NCBI GenBank assembly: GCA_003503995.1
Contig: DOCA01000177.1
Location: forward strand, 1-6,503
Reading direction: 5' to 3'
Source: Holosporales bacterium
GTDB taxonomy: Bacteria; Pseudomonadota; Alphaproteobacteria; Caedimonadales; UBA9215
Length of the DNA stretch: 6,503 bases
The notes beneath the pieces were generated by a model. The model had not been told where the DNA came from. It did no database searches and saw only the letters and a program-made list of their open reading frames with translations. Positions within the stretch are counted from its first letter, which is position 1; each line of letters begins with the position of its first letter. This document shows, piece after piece, positions 6,353 to 6,503 of this stretch. Position numbers and translations under genes: made by a program.

Positions 6353-6503
6353 TTAGGCGCAAAGAATCCCTTGGGCAGCTTCCTCCCAAATTTCTTGAGC
6401 TTTCTTAAAGGCCTCTCGTTGCTCTTGAGCTGATTTTGTATATCGCCCAACGGCGACAGAAAAGATATTTCTTACCTTTCCCATGAGGGAAACAACATTT
6501 TGA
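6353..6503 (-). CDS. C-terminal part of an unidentified leftward gene (partial)
   Basis: On the - strand one frame is open from the window edge to a TAA at 6355-6353. It encodes about 49 residues that include VRNIFSVAVGRYTKSAQ and AFKKAQEIWEEAAQGILCA at the end. The composition (Ala, Gln, Glu, Lys with spaced hydrophobics) suggests a long amphipathic helix or coiled-coil tail. I cannot name the family. An internal ATG at 6484-6482 would give a 43-residue protein, but no Shine-Dalgarno site precedes it, so the gene more likely continues beyond the right edge. It converges with the 40-residue gene. No clear terminator lies in the 36 bases between them. Confidence 0.5.
   Translation of the reverse strand, partial: QNVVSLMGKVRNIFSVAVGRYTKSAQEQREAFKKAQEIWEEAAQGILCA

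Overview
The window looks like a moderately AT-rich bacterial chromosome segment. It carries four complete genes on the + strand, one probable small + strand gene, and fragments of two further genes at the edges. The chromosomal parA-parB pair, the ParB features (LGRGL motif, GERRWRA, ENIQRHDL) and the three-domain aminopeptidase P fit a Proteobacterium, most likely an alphaproteobacterium. The AT bias would suit a host-associated order such as Holosporales, but that placement is inference from gene type and composition, not from a marker gene.

Layout: bases 1-39 may hold the last 12 codons of an upstream gene. From about 98 to 2257 lies a membrane sensor histidine kinase with a periplasmic dCache-like sensor, whose first membrane helix can only be included by using a CTG start. 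Three bases after its stop begins a 610-residue M24 aminopeptidase P (2261-4093), probably co-transcribed and translationally coupled. A 102-base spacer follows, with a weak hairpin just after the aminopeptidase and a near-palindrome (4146-4167) before parA. parA (4196-4975) and parB (4962-6044) overlap by 14 bases and form the chromosome partitioning operon. Downstream, 6045-6193 holds two mutually exclusive stem-loops and a weak promoter candidate. Next comes a 40-codon gene with a strong ribosome binding site that encodes a secreted or membrane-anchored mini-protein (6194-6316). The right edge carries the C-terminal end of a - strand gene converging on it.

How the genes work together: ParA and ParB act with parS sites (none recognised here) to segregate the origin region. 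The kinase and aminopeptidase form a separate two-gene unit. No response regulator is present, so the kinase is an orphan here and its partner must lie elsewhere. parAB is not preceded by rsmG/mnmG as in many bacteria, a rearrangement of the usual neighbourhood. I see no mobile element, CRISPR array, tRNA or rRNA. Nothing forms an obviously new multi-gene system. The points most worth a second look are the non-canonical kinase start, the unannotated small protein, and the palindromic structures flanking parAB.
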